Positions 17,887 to 28,368 of a DNA stretch of 64,000 nucleotides are shown here, one piece after another. The DNA lies in assembly GCA_016722025.1 (NCBI GenBank), contig JADKGZ010000013.1, forward strand, positions 62,001 to 126,000, read 5' to 3'. Below the pieces are notes generated by a model, which saw nothing but the letters and a program-made list of their open reading frames with translations, ran no database searches and was not told the DNA's origin. Both the position numbers and the translations under genes were made by a program. Numbering within the stretch: the stretch's first letter is position 1; each line of letters begins with the position of its first letter. Origin of the DNA: Acidimicrobiaceae bacterium (GTDB lineage Bacteria; Actinomycetota; Acidimicrobiia; Acidimicrobiales; Ilumatobacteraceae).

Positions 17887-18121
17887 GACTGTGTCCTCCC
17901 ATGCGACCGGACGGAATCCGGATCGCATGTGTAGGTTGCGCCCGCAAGCACCTCTTCACGAGGGCACAAAGGCACAAGCCCACACGGACCTTCGTTCCTC
18001 AAGGCATCGTCAAGCGCCCTCGCGGGTCGCAAACGGGCAACCACTCACCGTGAATCACGTGCACGCTGAGTGACATTGATGGTACGGTAGAACCCTCGGT
18101 CGGTCGCAGGGGGTACAGGCG

Positions 18122-19861
18122 TTGGACATCTCACAGTTGCAACGAGGCAACGTGGTGCGTGGTCGCCAGGTCGACACCACTGCGCATCGCGAGCAGCGCC
18201 GCCAGCGACGGCTGTGGACGATGGTGGTGGTGCTCGGCGGGCCGTTGGCATGGTGCGTGGCGCGCGAGCTCAGCGGCCATCCGGTGCGGCCCGGCGTCCC
18301 CGACTTCGTGCGCGACCATCCCGAGTGGGTGCTGCCCACCGCGATGCTGGCGCTCGTGGGCGTCGGGCTGCTCATCCCCTACATCAGCGCCGGTCGGTCG
18401 CCCCACACCTTGGTGCGACCGCACGACTCCACGGTTCGGCTGTCAGATGTCGTCGGTGCGGCAGCGACCACGCAAGAGGTGATCGACACGCTCAACCTGT
18501 TCCTGAACCACAAGACGTTCCGTGACGAGATGGGTGGCACCGCCCGCCGCGGCGTGTTGTTCGAGGGTGCCTCGGGCACCGGCAAGACCTATCTCGGCAA
18601 GGCCATGGCAGCCGAAGCCGGGGTGCCGTTCCTCTTCGTGTCGGCCAGCGGGTTCCAGTCGATGTTCTACGGTCAGACCAACCGCAGGGTGCGCGCCTAC
18701 TTCCGGGCGCTACGCCGCGCGGCTCGTGCGGAAGGCGGCGCCATCGGCTTCATCGAGGAGTTCGATGCCATCGGCGCAGCACGCACCGGCATGGGCATCG
18801 GCAACAGTCGCGAGGGCGGCATCGGCATCGTCAACGAGTTGCTGGTGCAGATGCAGGGCTTCGAGCTGCCCACCGCGTGGCAGCGCCTCCGCGGGCGCCT
18901 GATCGACCAGTGCAACCGCTGGTTGCCGCGCAGGTTGATGCTCTCGCGGCCGCCAATCGAGCACGCAAACATCTTGCTGGTGGCGGCCACCAATCGTGCA
19001 TCCGACCTCGACCCTGCGCTGTTCAGCCCCGGCCGCTTCGATCGGGTCGTGCACTTCGACCTGCCACCGCGCAGCGACCGGATGGAGATCGCCCGCTACT
19101 ACCTGGCTCGCAAGCAGCACGACCGCACGGTGTCGGCGGCATTCGTGGCCGACGTCACCGCCGGGTACACCCCGGCGCGCATCGAGCGGCTGCTCGACGA
19201 GGCGCTGATCGTGGCCCTGCGCGGCGCTCGCACGGAGATGAGCTACCACGACGTCATCAGCGCCCAGGTGGTGAGCGAGGCCGGCCTTGCTCACGAAGTG
19301 GGGTACCACCCGGAGGAGAAGCGACGAGTGGCGATGCACGAGGCGGGCCACGCCCTGCAGGCCGCGTTGGCCGGCCGCGACGTGAAGCTGGCGTCGGTGC
19401 TGCGTCGAGCGGGCACCCTGGGCCTGGTTGCCCACGGCGATGTCGACGAGCGATTCCTGCGCACGCCCAGCGAAGCACGCGACCTGATGGCCATCGCCCT
19501 GGCGGGTCGCGCTGCCGAGATCCAAGAGTTCGGCGAGGCATCCAGTGGCATCGCCGGCGACCTCGCAACCGCCACCGAGATCGCGGCGCAGCTGGTGGGC
19601 ACGCTCGGCGCGAGCGACAGCTTGCTGAGCCTGCAGTCGGCCAGCGTGGCGGGAGCCGACAACCTGGTGGCGAAGGTGCTGCACGACCCTCACACACGGG
19701 CGAAGGCAGACGCATTGATGCATGGCGCCGCAGGGCGAGCCGCGTGTGCGTTGCTCGAGCATCGGCGAGCCCTGCTGGCACTGGCCGACGCGCTGTGCGA
19801 GCACGACGAGCTGAGCGGCGACGAGGTGCACGCCATCATCGCCGGCGCGATGGTGCACTGA
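18122..19861 (+). CDS. FtsH-like AAA+ metalloprotease, divergent
   Basis: This 579-residue protein has two N-terminal membrane helices (about 33-50 and 70-90), an AAA+ ATPase domain and a zinc protease domain, the FtsH order. Walker A is GASGTGKT (149-156). Walker B reads IGFIEEFD (208-215), with Glu where FtsH has Asp. Sensor and second-region motifs are VAATNRASDLDPALFSPGR and FDRVVHFDLP. The zinc site is HEAGH (about residue 406), with a third ligand in SGIAGDLATATEI. About 30 basic residues are inserted in the ATPase region (after GFELPTAWQ). The start is a TTG with AGGGGG just upstream. It is probably an extra, non-housekeeping FtsH homologue. Confidence 0.85.
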   Translation: MDISQLQRGNVVRGRQVDTTAHREQRRQRRLWTMVVVLGGPLAWCVARELSGHPVRPGVPDFVRDHPEWVLPTAMLALVGVGLLIPYISAGRSPHTLVRPHDSTVRLSDVVGAAATTQEVIDTLNLFLNHKTFRDEMGGTARRGVLFEGASGTGKTYLGKAMAAEAGVPFLFVSASGFQSMFYGQTNRRVRAYFRALRRAARAEGGAIGFIEEFDAIGAARTGMGIGNSREGGIGIVNELLVQMQGFELPTAWQRLRGRLIDQCNRWLPRRLMLSRPPIEHANILLVAATNRASDLDPALFSPGRFDRVVHFDLPPRSDRMEIARYYLARKQHDRTVSAAFVADVTAGYTPARIERLLDEALIVALRGARTEMSYHDVISAQVVSEAGLAHEVGYHPEEKRRVAMHEAGHALQAALAGRDVKLASVLRRAGTLGLVAHGDVDERFLRTPSEARDLMAIALAGRAAEIQEFGEASSGIAGDLATATEIAAQLVGTLGASDSLLSLQSASVAGADNLVAKVLHDPHTRAKADALMHGAAGRAACALLEHRRALLALADALCEHDELSGDEVHAIIAGAMVH

Positions 19862-19873
19862 CCCGCCACCGCC

Positions 19874-20575
19874 TCAGTGCGTGGCGGTGGCCTCGGCGCT
19901 GTTGGTGGTGAGCCGCCCGTCGACGATGCGCACCGTGCGGTCGGCGTAGTCGGTCATCCGGCTGTCGTGAGTGACGATGACGGCGGCCGTGTCGCGCGAC
20001 TTCATCTCGGTGCGGATGAGCTCCATCACCTGCGCGCCGATCTTGGTGTCGAGCGCGGAAGTGGGCTCGTCGAACAGCACCAGCTTCGGGTTGTTGAACA
20101 GCGCCCGGCCGATGGCCACCCGTTGGCGTTCGCCACCACTGAGCTGCGCCGGCAGGTTGCGCATGCGTGAACCCAGGCCGAGCTCTTCCAGCAGCTGACG
20201 CGCCCGACCCTTGGCCGTCTTGCCGCCCTTGCCACCACCCAACTCGTCGACGACGAGCAGGTTCTCCTCCGCGTTGAGGAAGGGCACCAGGTTCACCGAC
20301 TGGAAGACGAAGCCGACGTTCTCGCGACGGAACTCGGTGAGCTGCTTCGCGTTGTAGGCGGAGATGTCGTGACCGTCGACCACCACGGTGCCTTCGGTGG
20401 GTGTGAGCAGCCCGCCGGCGATGGAGAGCAGCGTCGTCTTCCCCGAGCCCGACGGGCCGAGCAGCGCGACGATCTCGCCGTGGTCGACCTGCAACGTGGC
20501 GTGATCGAGCGCAATGATGTCGGCGTCACCGCTGCGATACACCTTGCGCACGTCGCGCATGTCCAAGACACTCAT
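19874..20575 (-). CDS. ABC transporter ATP-binding protein, MacB/LolD type
   Basis: This 233-residue ATPase has Walker A GPSGSGKTT, Q loop FVFQSVNLVPFLNA, signature LSGGERQRVAIGRAL and Walker B LVLFDEPTSALD. These are the features of ATPases that drive FtsX-like permeases (lipoprotein release, MacB, peptide export). Two such permease genes follow upstream on the same strand, so the three form one exporter. Its target is unknown. Confidence 0.92.
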   Translation of the reverse strand: MSVLDMRDVRKVYRSGDADIIALDHATLQVDHGEIVALLGPSGSGKTTLLSIAGGLLTPTEGTVVVDGHDISAYNAKQLTEFRRENVGFVFQSVNLVPFLNAEENLLVVDELGGGKGGKTAKGRARQLLEELGLGSRMRNLPAQLSGGERQRVAIGRALFNNPKLVLFDEPTSALDTKIGAQVMELIRTEMKSRDTAAVIVTHDSRMTDYADRTVRIVDGRLTTNSAEATATH

Positions 20576-20597
20576 GCGGGCATCTCCTTCTGCTGAC

Positions 20598-21710
20598 TCA
20601 TGAAGCGTTCCCGATGGCCGAGGCCGGGTCGACGCGGGTGACGCGGCGCAGCGAGATGGCGCTGCCCAAGACGGCCGCCACCAGCAGGCCCGCGAACGTG
20701 AACGCGAATCGGCCCGGCGTGAGCTGCAACGGCACCCCGGCAGGCAGCGCCGCCGACGCGGCGAGGGCGAGCAGCGAGCCGATGACGAACGAGATGGTGG
20801 CCACGATGATCGCCTGCATCACCACCCCGGCGAACAGCCGGCCGGTACTGGCGCCGATGGCCTTGAGCACGCCGTAGAGCCCGATGCGCTCGATGGTGAG
20901 CAGGCTGAAGAACAGCCCGACCACGGCAAGCACGACGACCAGAGTGGAGTAGATGATCTGGTCGAACGTGTCGCCTTGCTGCTTCACGCCAGGCAGTGCG
21001 AGCACCGCTTCGTCGACGGTGAGCGTCGTGGTGGCGGCAGCGGTGGCGGCGTCGATGGCATCGGCGAGGGTGGCGCCATTGCTGCCCGCCCCTTTCACCA
21101 CCAGCGCCTGCACCACGTCGTCGGCAACCGCCGAGTCGGGTCGATTGGCGTTCTGCACCACACGCCACGTGGGCAGGTTCACCCACACCGAACCCTGCTG
21201 GAGGAAGCTCGTGTCGTCGACGAAGCCGACGATGGTGATGGGCGACTCGGCGGGGCCCACCAGGATGGTGTCGCCCGTGGAGACGCCTTGGTCCTCCAAG
21301 CGGCTGTCGGCAACGCCTTCGCCGTCCGCCGGCGGCTGCGGCACGCCCTTCGGTGGCAGTTCGTAGCCGGCCACCGCGACATCGGCCAGCTCGGTCTCGC
21401 CGGGCACCTGCGCGCCCAGCAGCACGAAGCCGATGCCACCCACTTCCTGCACCCCGTCGGCGGCCGCCACCTGCTCGCGGACATCGGCAGTGATGCGGCT
21501 GCGCAGGAACGAATCGCGGGCGCCGCTGGAGAAGACGATGACATCGCCCTGCTGCGCGCGGATCGCGCCGGTGGAGCCGAGATACAGCCCATCGAGCAGG
21601 CCGCCGAGGAACAGCAGCAGCGTGGCAAGGAACGACAGCACGACGGTGGCCACGATGAACCGGCTCGGCCGGCGGCGCAGCTCGCGCAATGGCAGCATGG
21701 GCAGGCTCAT
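20598..21710 (-). CDS. FtsX-like ABC permease (MacB type)
   Basis: This 370-residue permease has one N-terminal helix (FIVATVVLSFLATLLLFLGG), a large extracytoplasmic domain of about 210 residues and three C-terminal helices ending in TRVDPASAIGN. It is the classic FtsX/MacB layout. The ATG at 21710 overlaps the stop of the next permease (ATGA). The ATPase gene follows 22 bases downstream. It works with the neighbouring permease as a heterodimer or as alternatives; this is inferred from the operon. Confidence 0.88.
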   Translation of the reverse strand: MSLPMLPLRELRRRPSRFIVATVVLSFLATLLLFLGGLLDGLYLGSTGAIRAQQGDVIVFSSGARDSFLRSRITADVREQVAAADGVQEVGGIGFVLLGAQVPGETELADVAVAGYELPPKGVPQPPADGEGVADSRLEDQGVSTGDTILVGPAESPITIVGFVDDTSFLQQGSVWVNLPTWRVVQNANRPDSAVADDVVQALVVKGAGSNGATLADAIDAATAAATTTLTVDEAVLALPGVKQQGDTFDQIIYSTLVVVLAVVGLFFSLLTIERIGLYGVLKAIGASTGRLFAGVVMQAIIVATISFVIGSLLALAASAALPAGVPLQLTPGRFAFTFAGLLVAAVLGSAISLRRVTRVDPASAIGNAS

Positions 21711-22831
21711 AGCGCGATCCCGGCGCCGGTGGTTGCTGACAACGGATCGAGGCGCAGGACGCGACGCACGGCGACCAACGACGTGAGCAGTGCGAGCGCC
21801 AGGACCACCACCGAGGTGATGACCGCCGGCATCACCTCCACGTGGATGCCCAGGTTCGAGACGCCCTGGATGGCGCCGGCGTAGAGGCCGAACGCGATGA
21901 CCGATCCGATGGTCATGACGATGAACACCTGCACCAGCAGCGACCACACCAGCGTGCGTGCCGGCGCGCCGATGGCACGCAGCAGGGTGAGCGCCGATGC
22001 CTTCTGGAAGGTGACGATCAGGAAGAACAGGCCAGTCACCAGCGGCACCACGAGGTAGAAGAGCCCGAGGATGATGGCGAAGCTGGTGCGCACGCTGCTG
22101 ACCCCGGGCGAGCCGTCGACCGCTTCCTGCCGAGTGAGGGCTTCCACTCCGTCGACCTGGTCGTTGATGCGAGCCGCAACTTGTGCCGGTGTGGACCCCG
22201 CGGCCACCTCGATGGCAATGGCCGAAGGCAGGATGGCGGCGGCATCAGGGTTGCGCGTGCGTTTGGCCGCCTCGAACGTGGCGAAGTCGACGAACAGCAC
22301 CGGCGCCACCGAGTAGTTGATGTCGCGGGCAACACCCACGATGGTGATGCTGGCACCGCCGGGCTCCACACGCACGACGTCGCCGAGGGCGAACCCGGCG
22401 TCGGCGTCCTTCTCGCTGGCCACCGCCTCGTCGGCGCCCTCGGGCAGCCGTCCGCTGATGAGCGTGGTGGGCTCGCCGGGGTTGCCCAGCTGGTACCCGA
22501 AGATCACGGCGTCGGTCTCGTCGCCATCGGCGGTGACGGTGAACGTGGCCTGACCGAACGGAGACGCAACCGCGACACCTTCCACCTCGGCGATGGCTGC
22601 TTGCTGATCGGGGAGGATGATCGAGCCGTCCAGGTTCTTGCGCGCCTGTCCGTTGTAGACCAGCACCTCGCCCGACTGGTTCTTGAGGGCGCCGATGAAC
22701 TGGTTGATCAGCCCGGTGAGCAGCGCCTGCTGGAACAGGATGAGGAACACGAGCAGCCCGACGGCGCCGGCCAAGAGGCCGAAGCGCACCTTTGCTCGTC
22801 GCATCTCTTTCAGGGCCAGGAACATCGCCAC
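21707..22831 (-). CDS. FtsX-like ABC permease (MacB type)
   Basis: This 374-residue permease has the same layout: one N-terminal helix (FGLLAGAVGLLVFLILFQQA), an extracytoplasmic domain and three C-terminal helices, ending in VLRLDPLSATTGAGIAL. It is a paralogue of the following gene and the first gene of the exporter operon. The extracytoplasmic part includes the family pattern GRLPEGADEAVAS, where ABC exporters of this type place new substrates. The substrate is unknown. Confidence 0.88.
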   Translation of the reverse strand: MAMFLALKEMRRAKVRFGLLAGAVGLLVFLILFQQALLTGLINQFIGALKNQSGEVLVYNGQARKNLDGSIILPDQQAAIAEVEGVAVASPFGQATFTVTADGDETDAVIFGYQLGNPGEPTTLISGRLPEGADEAVASEKDADAGFALGDVVRVEPGGASITIVGVARDINYSVAPVLFVDFATFEAAKRTRNPDAAAILPSAIAIEVAAGSTPAQVAARINDQVDGVEALTRQEAVDGSPGVSSVRTSFAIILGLFYLVVPLVTGLFFLIVTFQKASALTLLRAIGAPARTLVWSLLVQVFIVMTIGSVIAFGLYAGAIQGVSNLGIHVEVMPAVITSVVVLALALLTSLVAVRRVLRLDPLSATTGAGIAL

Positions 22832-22895
22832 ACAGTCAAGTCGGCAGCAGCCGTGCCGTCCAACTGTGCGGCGATCCCGGTGCCCGCGCTCGCTG

Positions 22896-23972
22896 TCAGG
22901 CGCCTGGGTTGGCGGCCAGGTGGTCGAAGCGACCGGCCGGGCGAATCGCGCGGTACGCGTGCACTATCGGCGCCAATTCGGCGGGGGTTGCACCGTGGAT
23001 GATCACGCTGTCGGCCCCGAGGTCCATCTGGCGCAGCACCGCATCGGCGCATTCCGCCGGTGTGCCCAGCCCGGCGGCAGCGAGCCACTCGGAAGGGATG
23101 AGCGTGGCGACGTGCTCCAGTTCGCTGGTGGTGGCGGTGTTGTCGATGGCCCCGCGAAACCCGGCGACGAACGGGTCGCGGCGGAACCGCTCGAGCACTG
23201 CCGGATCCCAGTGGTTGGTGCTCACCATCAGGTCGCCGTAGCCCTGCAGGTAAGTGGCCATCCGGCCCACCGTCTTCTTCAACCGCACGTCGTCGGGCAA
23301 CCAATCGCCCACCACGGCGAAGCAGCTCCAGATGCGCACCGACGCAGGGTCGCGCCCTACTCGCTCGGCTTCTTCGCGCACGGTGCGCACCACCCGCTGC
23401 AAGGTCTCGTCGGTGAAGAAGGTGTGCAAGAGCACGGCGTCGAAGGCGCGGCCGGCGAGCCGCAGGCTGTGCGGCCCGAACGCGCTGAGCAGCAGTGGGA
23501 TCTGCTCGTCGAACTCGGTGTCGAGCACGAGCAGCGGCCACTTCCCTGCCGGCCCGTCGTGACCCACGACCACCTCGCCACGCCACAACCGACGCATCAG
23601 GCCGGCGAAGTCCTCCAGCTGCGCGGTGGTGATGGGCGCCAGGCCGAAGGCCTTGAACATGCGGTCGATGCCGCGGCCGAGGCCCAGGGTGAAGCGACCG
23701 CCGGTGAGGCGATGCATCGTGGTGGCGTAGCTGGCGGTGACGATGGGGTGGCGAGTGGTGTGGTTGGTGACCCCGGTGGCGATGCCCAGTGACTCGGTGA
23801 CGGCGCCGGCCGCGCCCGACAACGTGACGACTTCCTTGATGTTGAACCGCTCGCTGAGGAAGACGGACCCGAGACCGAGGGCCTCGCCCTCGCGGCACTG
23901 CGGGATCAGGTCGGCCGGGGAGGAGGGCGCACCGGGAAGACCGTAGAAGGCGAGTTCGGGGAGTTGTTCCAC
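22896..23972 (-). CDS. Luciferase-like, probably F420-dependent oxidoreductase
   Basis: This 358-residue protein belongs to the bacterial luciferase-like (LLM) superfamily, a TIM barrel that uses F420 or FMN. Typical blocks are LGSVFLSERFNIKEV, ATGVTNHTTRHPIVTA and TGGRFTLGLGRGID. In actinobacteria many members reduce or oxidise unknown small molecules with coenzyme F420. The start is a GTG. It is a single gene between the exporter operon and the sigma-factor operon. F420 rather than FMN is inferred from the closest subfamily, not from a decisive residue. Confidence 0.88.
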   Translation of the reverse strand: MEQLPELAFYGLPGAPSSPADLIPQCREGEALGLGSVFLSERFNIKEVVTLSGAAGAVTESLGIATGVTNHTTRHPIVTASYATTMHRLTGGRFTLGLGRGIDRMFKAFGLAPITTAQLEDFAGLMRRLWRGEVVVGHDGPAGKWPLLVLDTEFDEQIPLLLSAFGPHSLRLAGRAFDAVLLHTFFTDETLQRVVRTVREEAERVGRDPASVRIWSCFAVVGDWLPDDVRLKKTVGRMATYLQGYGDLMVSTNHWDPAVLERFRRDPFVAGFRGAIDNTATTSELEHVATLIPSEWLAAAGLGTPAECADAVLRQMDLGADSVIIHGATPAELAPIVHAYRAIRPAGRFDHLAANPGA

Positions 23973-24034
23973 GCGGTCAACGTAGGGGCGCCGCGCAGAC
24001 CGGCTCGTACCGAGCCTGCGCGGCCTGCCTCCCG

Positions 24035-24970
<936 letters not shown>

Positions 24971-24975
24971 GATGG

Positions 24976-25605
24976 TCAGATCGTCCGTGACTCGACAGGA
25001 ATTACACGATCGACGAAGTTCTTGTCCGCGTCGGCAACGGCGGCAGGGCCCAGCGCGGTTGCAAGGCGGCGTAGCGCTCGGTGCTGGGTGACTCTCACCC
25101 AGTTGGCATCGCGACCCATCAGCTCCGCGACATGTGCAACATCGAGATCGCCGAGGATGCGCAGCGTCAGCACTTCAGCCTGGTCGGCGGGCAGGGTGCG
25201 CGCGATGAGATCGATCGCGGCCTGCCCGGTCATCTGGTCGACCACCTCGGCCTCCGTGTCGGCACCTGCTGGGTGGGCGCTGAAGAACTCGGCGGCCACC
25301 GGGTCGGTAGCGCGGCGCACCGCGGTACGGCGGTGGTCGGCAAGTCGGCGGCGAGCGATGCTGAAGACCCACGCGCGAAAGCCGACGAGCTCACCGTCGA
25401 ACGCCCGCAGCCCGCGCGCGACTGCGAGCCAAACCTCGCCGGCGATGTCGTCGGCGGCCCGCGGCTCGCTGACGCGCGCGAATCGCAACACCCTCGGGTA
25501 CAGGTCGCGGAAGAGCACTTCGATGGCGCGCTCGTCACCAGCTCTGGCCTCGACGATGAGGGCGCGGAACGCGCGATCGTCCAATGGTTGGCGGTCGCGA
25601 AGCAT
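24976..25605 (-). CDS. ECF-family RNA polymerase sigma factor
   Basis: This 209-residue sigma factor has region 2 (LFRDLYPRVLRFARVSEP, ADDIAGEVWLAVARGL, FRAWVFSIARRRLADH) and region 4 (LPADQAEVLTLRILGDLDVAHVAELM, then VRVTQHRALRRL). It directs RNA polymerase to a stress or envelope regulon. It heads a two-gene operon with the membrane repeat protein downstream, which is the natural candidate for its anti-sigma factor. It is separate from the sigma factor at 46585. Confidence 0.92.
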   Translation of the reverse strand: MLRDRQPLDDRAFRALIVEARAGDERAIEVLFRDLYPRVLRFARVSEPRAADDIAGEVWLAVARGLRAFDGELVGFRAWVFSIARRRLADHRRTAVRRATDPVAAEFFSAHPAGADTEAEVVDQMTGQAAIDLIARTLPADQAEVLTLRILGDLDVAHVAELMGRDANWVRVTQHRALRRLATALGPAAVADADKNFVDRVIPVESRTI

Positions 25606-25735
25606 GCCCGATCAGTATCGGCACGACCTTCTCCCGGATAGAGCCAAGCCTCGTCCAAGTTCTGTCGATCGATTGCAGGCTCGCCAGGCACGGCCGCTGG
25701 AGATCGCGATCGATGTCTCGGCGTAGCCTGTGGCC

Positions 25736-27193
25736 ATGGACTACACAGTCACCTCCCTCGACGAGATCGCACCGAAGGTCGGCGCCGCCAGGGCCGCGTT
25801 CGCCACTGGCAGCACCAAGCCGATCGCATGGCGCAGGGCCACGCTCGAGCGCATCCGCACGCTGCTGGAAGAGCGCGAGTCCCCATTGCTCGACGCACTT
25901 GCCGCCGACTTCGGCAAGCCGCGCTTCGAAGCATGGACCACCGAGCTCGGGTTCACGGTCAGCGACATCAACCACACGCTCGCTCACCTCGGCTCGTGGA
26001 TGCGGCCGCGCAAGGTGGGCACGCCGCTCGCCTTCCAACCCGGCTCGTCGTACGTCGTGGCCGAGCCGGTGGGTGTGGTGTGCGTCATCGCACCCTGGAA
26101 CTATCCGGTGCAGTTACTGCTGTTGCCGATGGTCGCCGCCATCGCTGCCGGCAACGCGGTGGTCGCCAAGCCCAGCGAGCTGGCGCCGCACACGGCCGCC
26201 GAGCTGGTGTCGCTGATCGAAGCCATCAACGACCCGGCCATCACGGCCGTGCAGGGCGGCGTCGCCGAGACCACCGAGCTGCTCGCACAGCGCTTCGATC
26301 ACATCATCTACACGGGCAACAGTCGCGTGGCTCGCATCGTCATGCGCGCCGCCGCCGAGAACCTCACGCCGGTCACGCTCGAGCTGGGCGGGAAGAGCCC
26401 GGCCATCGTCAGCCGCCACGCCAACGTCGACGTCGCCGCCCGGCGCATCGCGTGGGGCAAGTTCATCAATGCCGGGCAGACCTGCATCGCCCCCGACTAC
26501 GTGCTGGTCGAGCAACCCGTGCACGACCAGTTCGTCGCCGCATTGGGCACGCACATCGCCGAGTTCTACGGCGCCGACCCGCAGACCAGCCCCGACTTCA
26601 CGCGCATCGTCAACGACCCCCACTTCCATCGCCTGGAGAAGCTGCTCGACAGCGGCACCGTCGCCGTCGGCGGCATCACCGATGCCGACACGCGCTACAT
26701 CTCCCCCACGGTGCTCACCGGCGTGAAGGGCGACGACCCGGTGATGGGCGAGGAGATCTTCGGGCCCATCCTGCCCGTCATCGCGGTGGCATCCATCGAC
26801 GAGGCCATCGCGTTCGTCAATGAACGCTCGGCCGACGGCGACAAGCCGCTGGCCCTCTACACCTTCAGCGAGAGCGATCGCGAGAACGATCAGGTGATCG
26901 CCGAAGCAACCAGCGGCGGTGCGTGCGTGAACGGCACGCTGCTGCACATCAGCAACCCCAACCTGCCCTTCGGTGGCGTCGGCGAGAGCGGCATGGGGGC
27001 GTACCACGGCAAGTTCGGGTTCGATGCGTTCAGCCATCGACGCGGCGTGCACACGCGCAGCACCAAGCTCGACCCGTCGATGATGTACCCGCCGTACACG
27101 GCCAAGAAGCAGACGCTGGTGCGCAAGGGCATGACGATGTCGGACCCCCGCGACGTGGCGGCGAGGCTGCGCGGGGCGCTGCGCCGCGACTGA
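25736..27193 (+). CDS. NAD(P)-dependent aldehyde dehydrogenase
   Basis: This 485-residue enzyme oxidises an aldehyde to its acid. The conserved Glu lies in TLELGGKSPAIV and the catalytic Cys (about residue 249) in FINAGQTCIAPDYVL. The Rossmann block is VCVIAPWNYPVQLLLLP. The length and the C-terminal NLPFGGVGESGMGAYHGKFGFDAFSH place it in the class 3-like group (fatty or aromatic aldehydes). The ATG at 25736 is used; a GTG two codons upstream is possible. It is a single gene with no informative neighbours. Confidence 0.94.
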   Translation: MDYTVTSLDEIAPKVGAARAAFATGSTKPIAWRRATLERIRTLLEERESPLLDALAADFGKPRFEAWTTELGFTVSDINHTLAHLGSWMRPRKVGTPLAFQPGSSYVVAEPVGVVCVIAPWNYPVQLLLLPMVAAIAAGNAVVAKPSELAPHTAAELVSLIEAINDPAITAVQGGVAETTELLAQRFDHIIYTGNSRVARIVMRAAAENLTPVTLELGGKSPAIVSRHANVDVAARRIAWGKFINAGQTCIAPDYVLVEQPVHDQFVAALGTHIAEFYGADPQTSPDFTRIVNDPHFHRLEKLLDSGTVAVGGITDADTRYISPTVLTGVKGDDPVMGEEIFGPILPVIAVASIDEAIAFVNERSADGDKPLALYTFSESDRENDQVIAEATSGGACVNGTLLHISNPNLPFGGVGESGMGAYHGKFGFDAFSHRRGVHTRSTKLDPSMMYPPYTAKKQTLVRKGMTMSDPRDVAARLRGALRRD

Positions 27194-27248
27194 CGCACGC
27201 AGCATCCGGCGCGAGGTTTTCGGTGGCGACCGGGTGAGAATGCGCACC

Positions 27249-27623
27249 ATGGCATTCGGTCAGCAGTCAGGTCCGCCGGCGACGGCGAAGCAGGTGCAAG
27301 AGCTGCTGTCGCTGCTGCACGAGGCAGGCCACACCGACTTCCGCGACGCTCGCGGGCCGATGGGGTTCACGCAACGGCAGGCCGGCGGCAAGTTCAGCCG
27401 CGACGAGGCTGCTGCGTTCATCGAGCAGCTGCAGCACGAGGCCGAGCACAGCTCGCCGCAGCCCGCCGCCGGCGCCGATGCACCGCCTGCCTCGCCGGCG
27501 TCTCGTCCGTCGGCGCAGCCGAAGTCGCGACCGAGCGCAGCCGAGCAGGCGTTGGCCAAGGTCTCCACGCCGCAGTTGGCGGCCGAGCTGCAGCGTCGGG
27601 GCTGGATCGTCGTCGAGCCGTAG
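27249..27623 (+). CDS. Small actinobacterial protein of unknown function
   Basis: I cannot name this 124-residue protein. Residues 9-65 are helical and charged (TAKQVQELLSLLHEAGHTDF, then FTQRQAGGKFSRDEAAAFIE). A Pro/Ala/Ser linker follows, and a C-terminal helix ends in LAAELQRRGWIVVEP, a pattern seen in small SAP-like or Lsr2-like DNA-binding tails. Codon use fits its neighbours. Three in-frame starts (27234, 27240, 27249) precede the conserved region; the last is preferred. Confidence 0.65.
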   Translation: MAFGQQSGPPATAKQVQELLSLLHEAGHTDFRDARGPMGFTQRQAGGKFSRDEAAAFIEQLQHEAEHSSPQPAAGADAPPASPASRPSAQPKSRPSAAEQALAKVSTPQLAAELQRRGWIVVEP

Positions 27624-27735
27624 CTCGCCGACGTGCGACCAGGCCCCTTGCGGGGCAGCCGGTCGAAATCGGGAAACCCTGATCGTCGTACGGTGCATGC
27701 GCTCGTCAGGGCGCCACGACAGAAGGAGACCCGCG

Positions 27736-28356
27736 ATGGAGACATGGGACCGCGTCAAGGCCGACCGGGAGGCGTTCGCCGACTACCTGGCCACGCTCAC
27801 CGAGCAGGACTGGGCTGCGCCCAGCTGGTGTGCCGGCTGGTCGGTGAAGGATGTGACCACCCACTTGCTGGTCAGCTCGACGATGTCGAAGGGACAGGTC
27901 TTTCGCGCCTTCCTCGCGTCGGGCTTCAACCTCGACAAGATGTCAGCGAAGCTCACGACCCGCATGTCGGGGGAGATGTCGAACGAGCAGGTGGTTGCTG
28001 CCACCCGGTCGACAGCTGGCGTGCGCAGCGCCCCTCCCGGCCTGAAGCCCGTCGGGGTCTTCGCCGAGCTCGTCACTCATGCGAACGACATCTCGATGGC
28101 GATCGGCAAGCCGTTCCAACTGCCGATGGAATCCGCTGTGATCGCGCTCGACCACATGAAGGGCGTGCAACCGGTGCTGGGCTGCAGGAAACGGATCGCC
28201 GGGCTGCGACTGCAGGCGACCGACACCGAGTGGTCGACAGGAAGCGGGCCGCTGGTGGAGGGCGACGTGCAGCACCTGCTCTCGGCGATGACGGGGCGCA
28301 AGCAGGCGCTTGCCGATCTCAGCGGCGATGGTGTGAACGTGCTGCGCGGCCGCTGA
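27736..28356 (+). CDS. Maleylpyruvate isomerase/DinB-family, probably mycothiol-dependent enzyme
   Basis: This 206-residue protein belongs to the actinobacterial maleylpyruvate isomerase N-terminal (DinB-like) family: WDRVKADREAFADYLATL, then WAAPSWCAGWSVKDVTTHLL. The His in THLL and later His and Asp residues (VTHANDISMAIGKP) form the metal site of this four-helix bundle. Members are thought to use mycothiol; the substrate is unknown. AGAAGGAG at 27721-27728 supports the ATG at 27736. Confidence 0.85.
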   Translation: METWDRVKADREAFADYLATLTEQDWAAPSWCAGWSVKDVTTHLLVSSTMSKGQVFRAFLASGFNLDKMSAKLTTRMSGEMSNEQVVAATRSTAGVRSAPPGLKPVGVFAELVTHANDISMAIGKPFQLPMESAVIALDHMKGVQPVLGCRKRIAGLRLQATDTEWSTGSGPLVEGDVQHLLSAMTGRKQALADLSGDGVNVLRGR

Positions 28357-28368
28357 TGCCGCCGCGGC

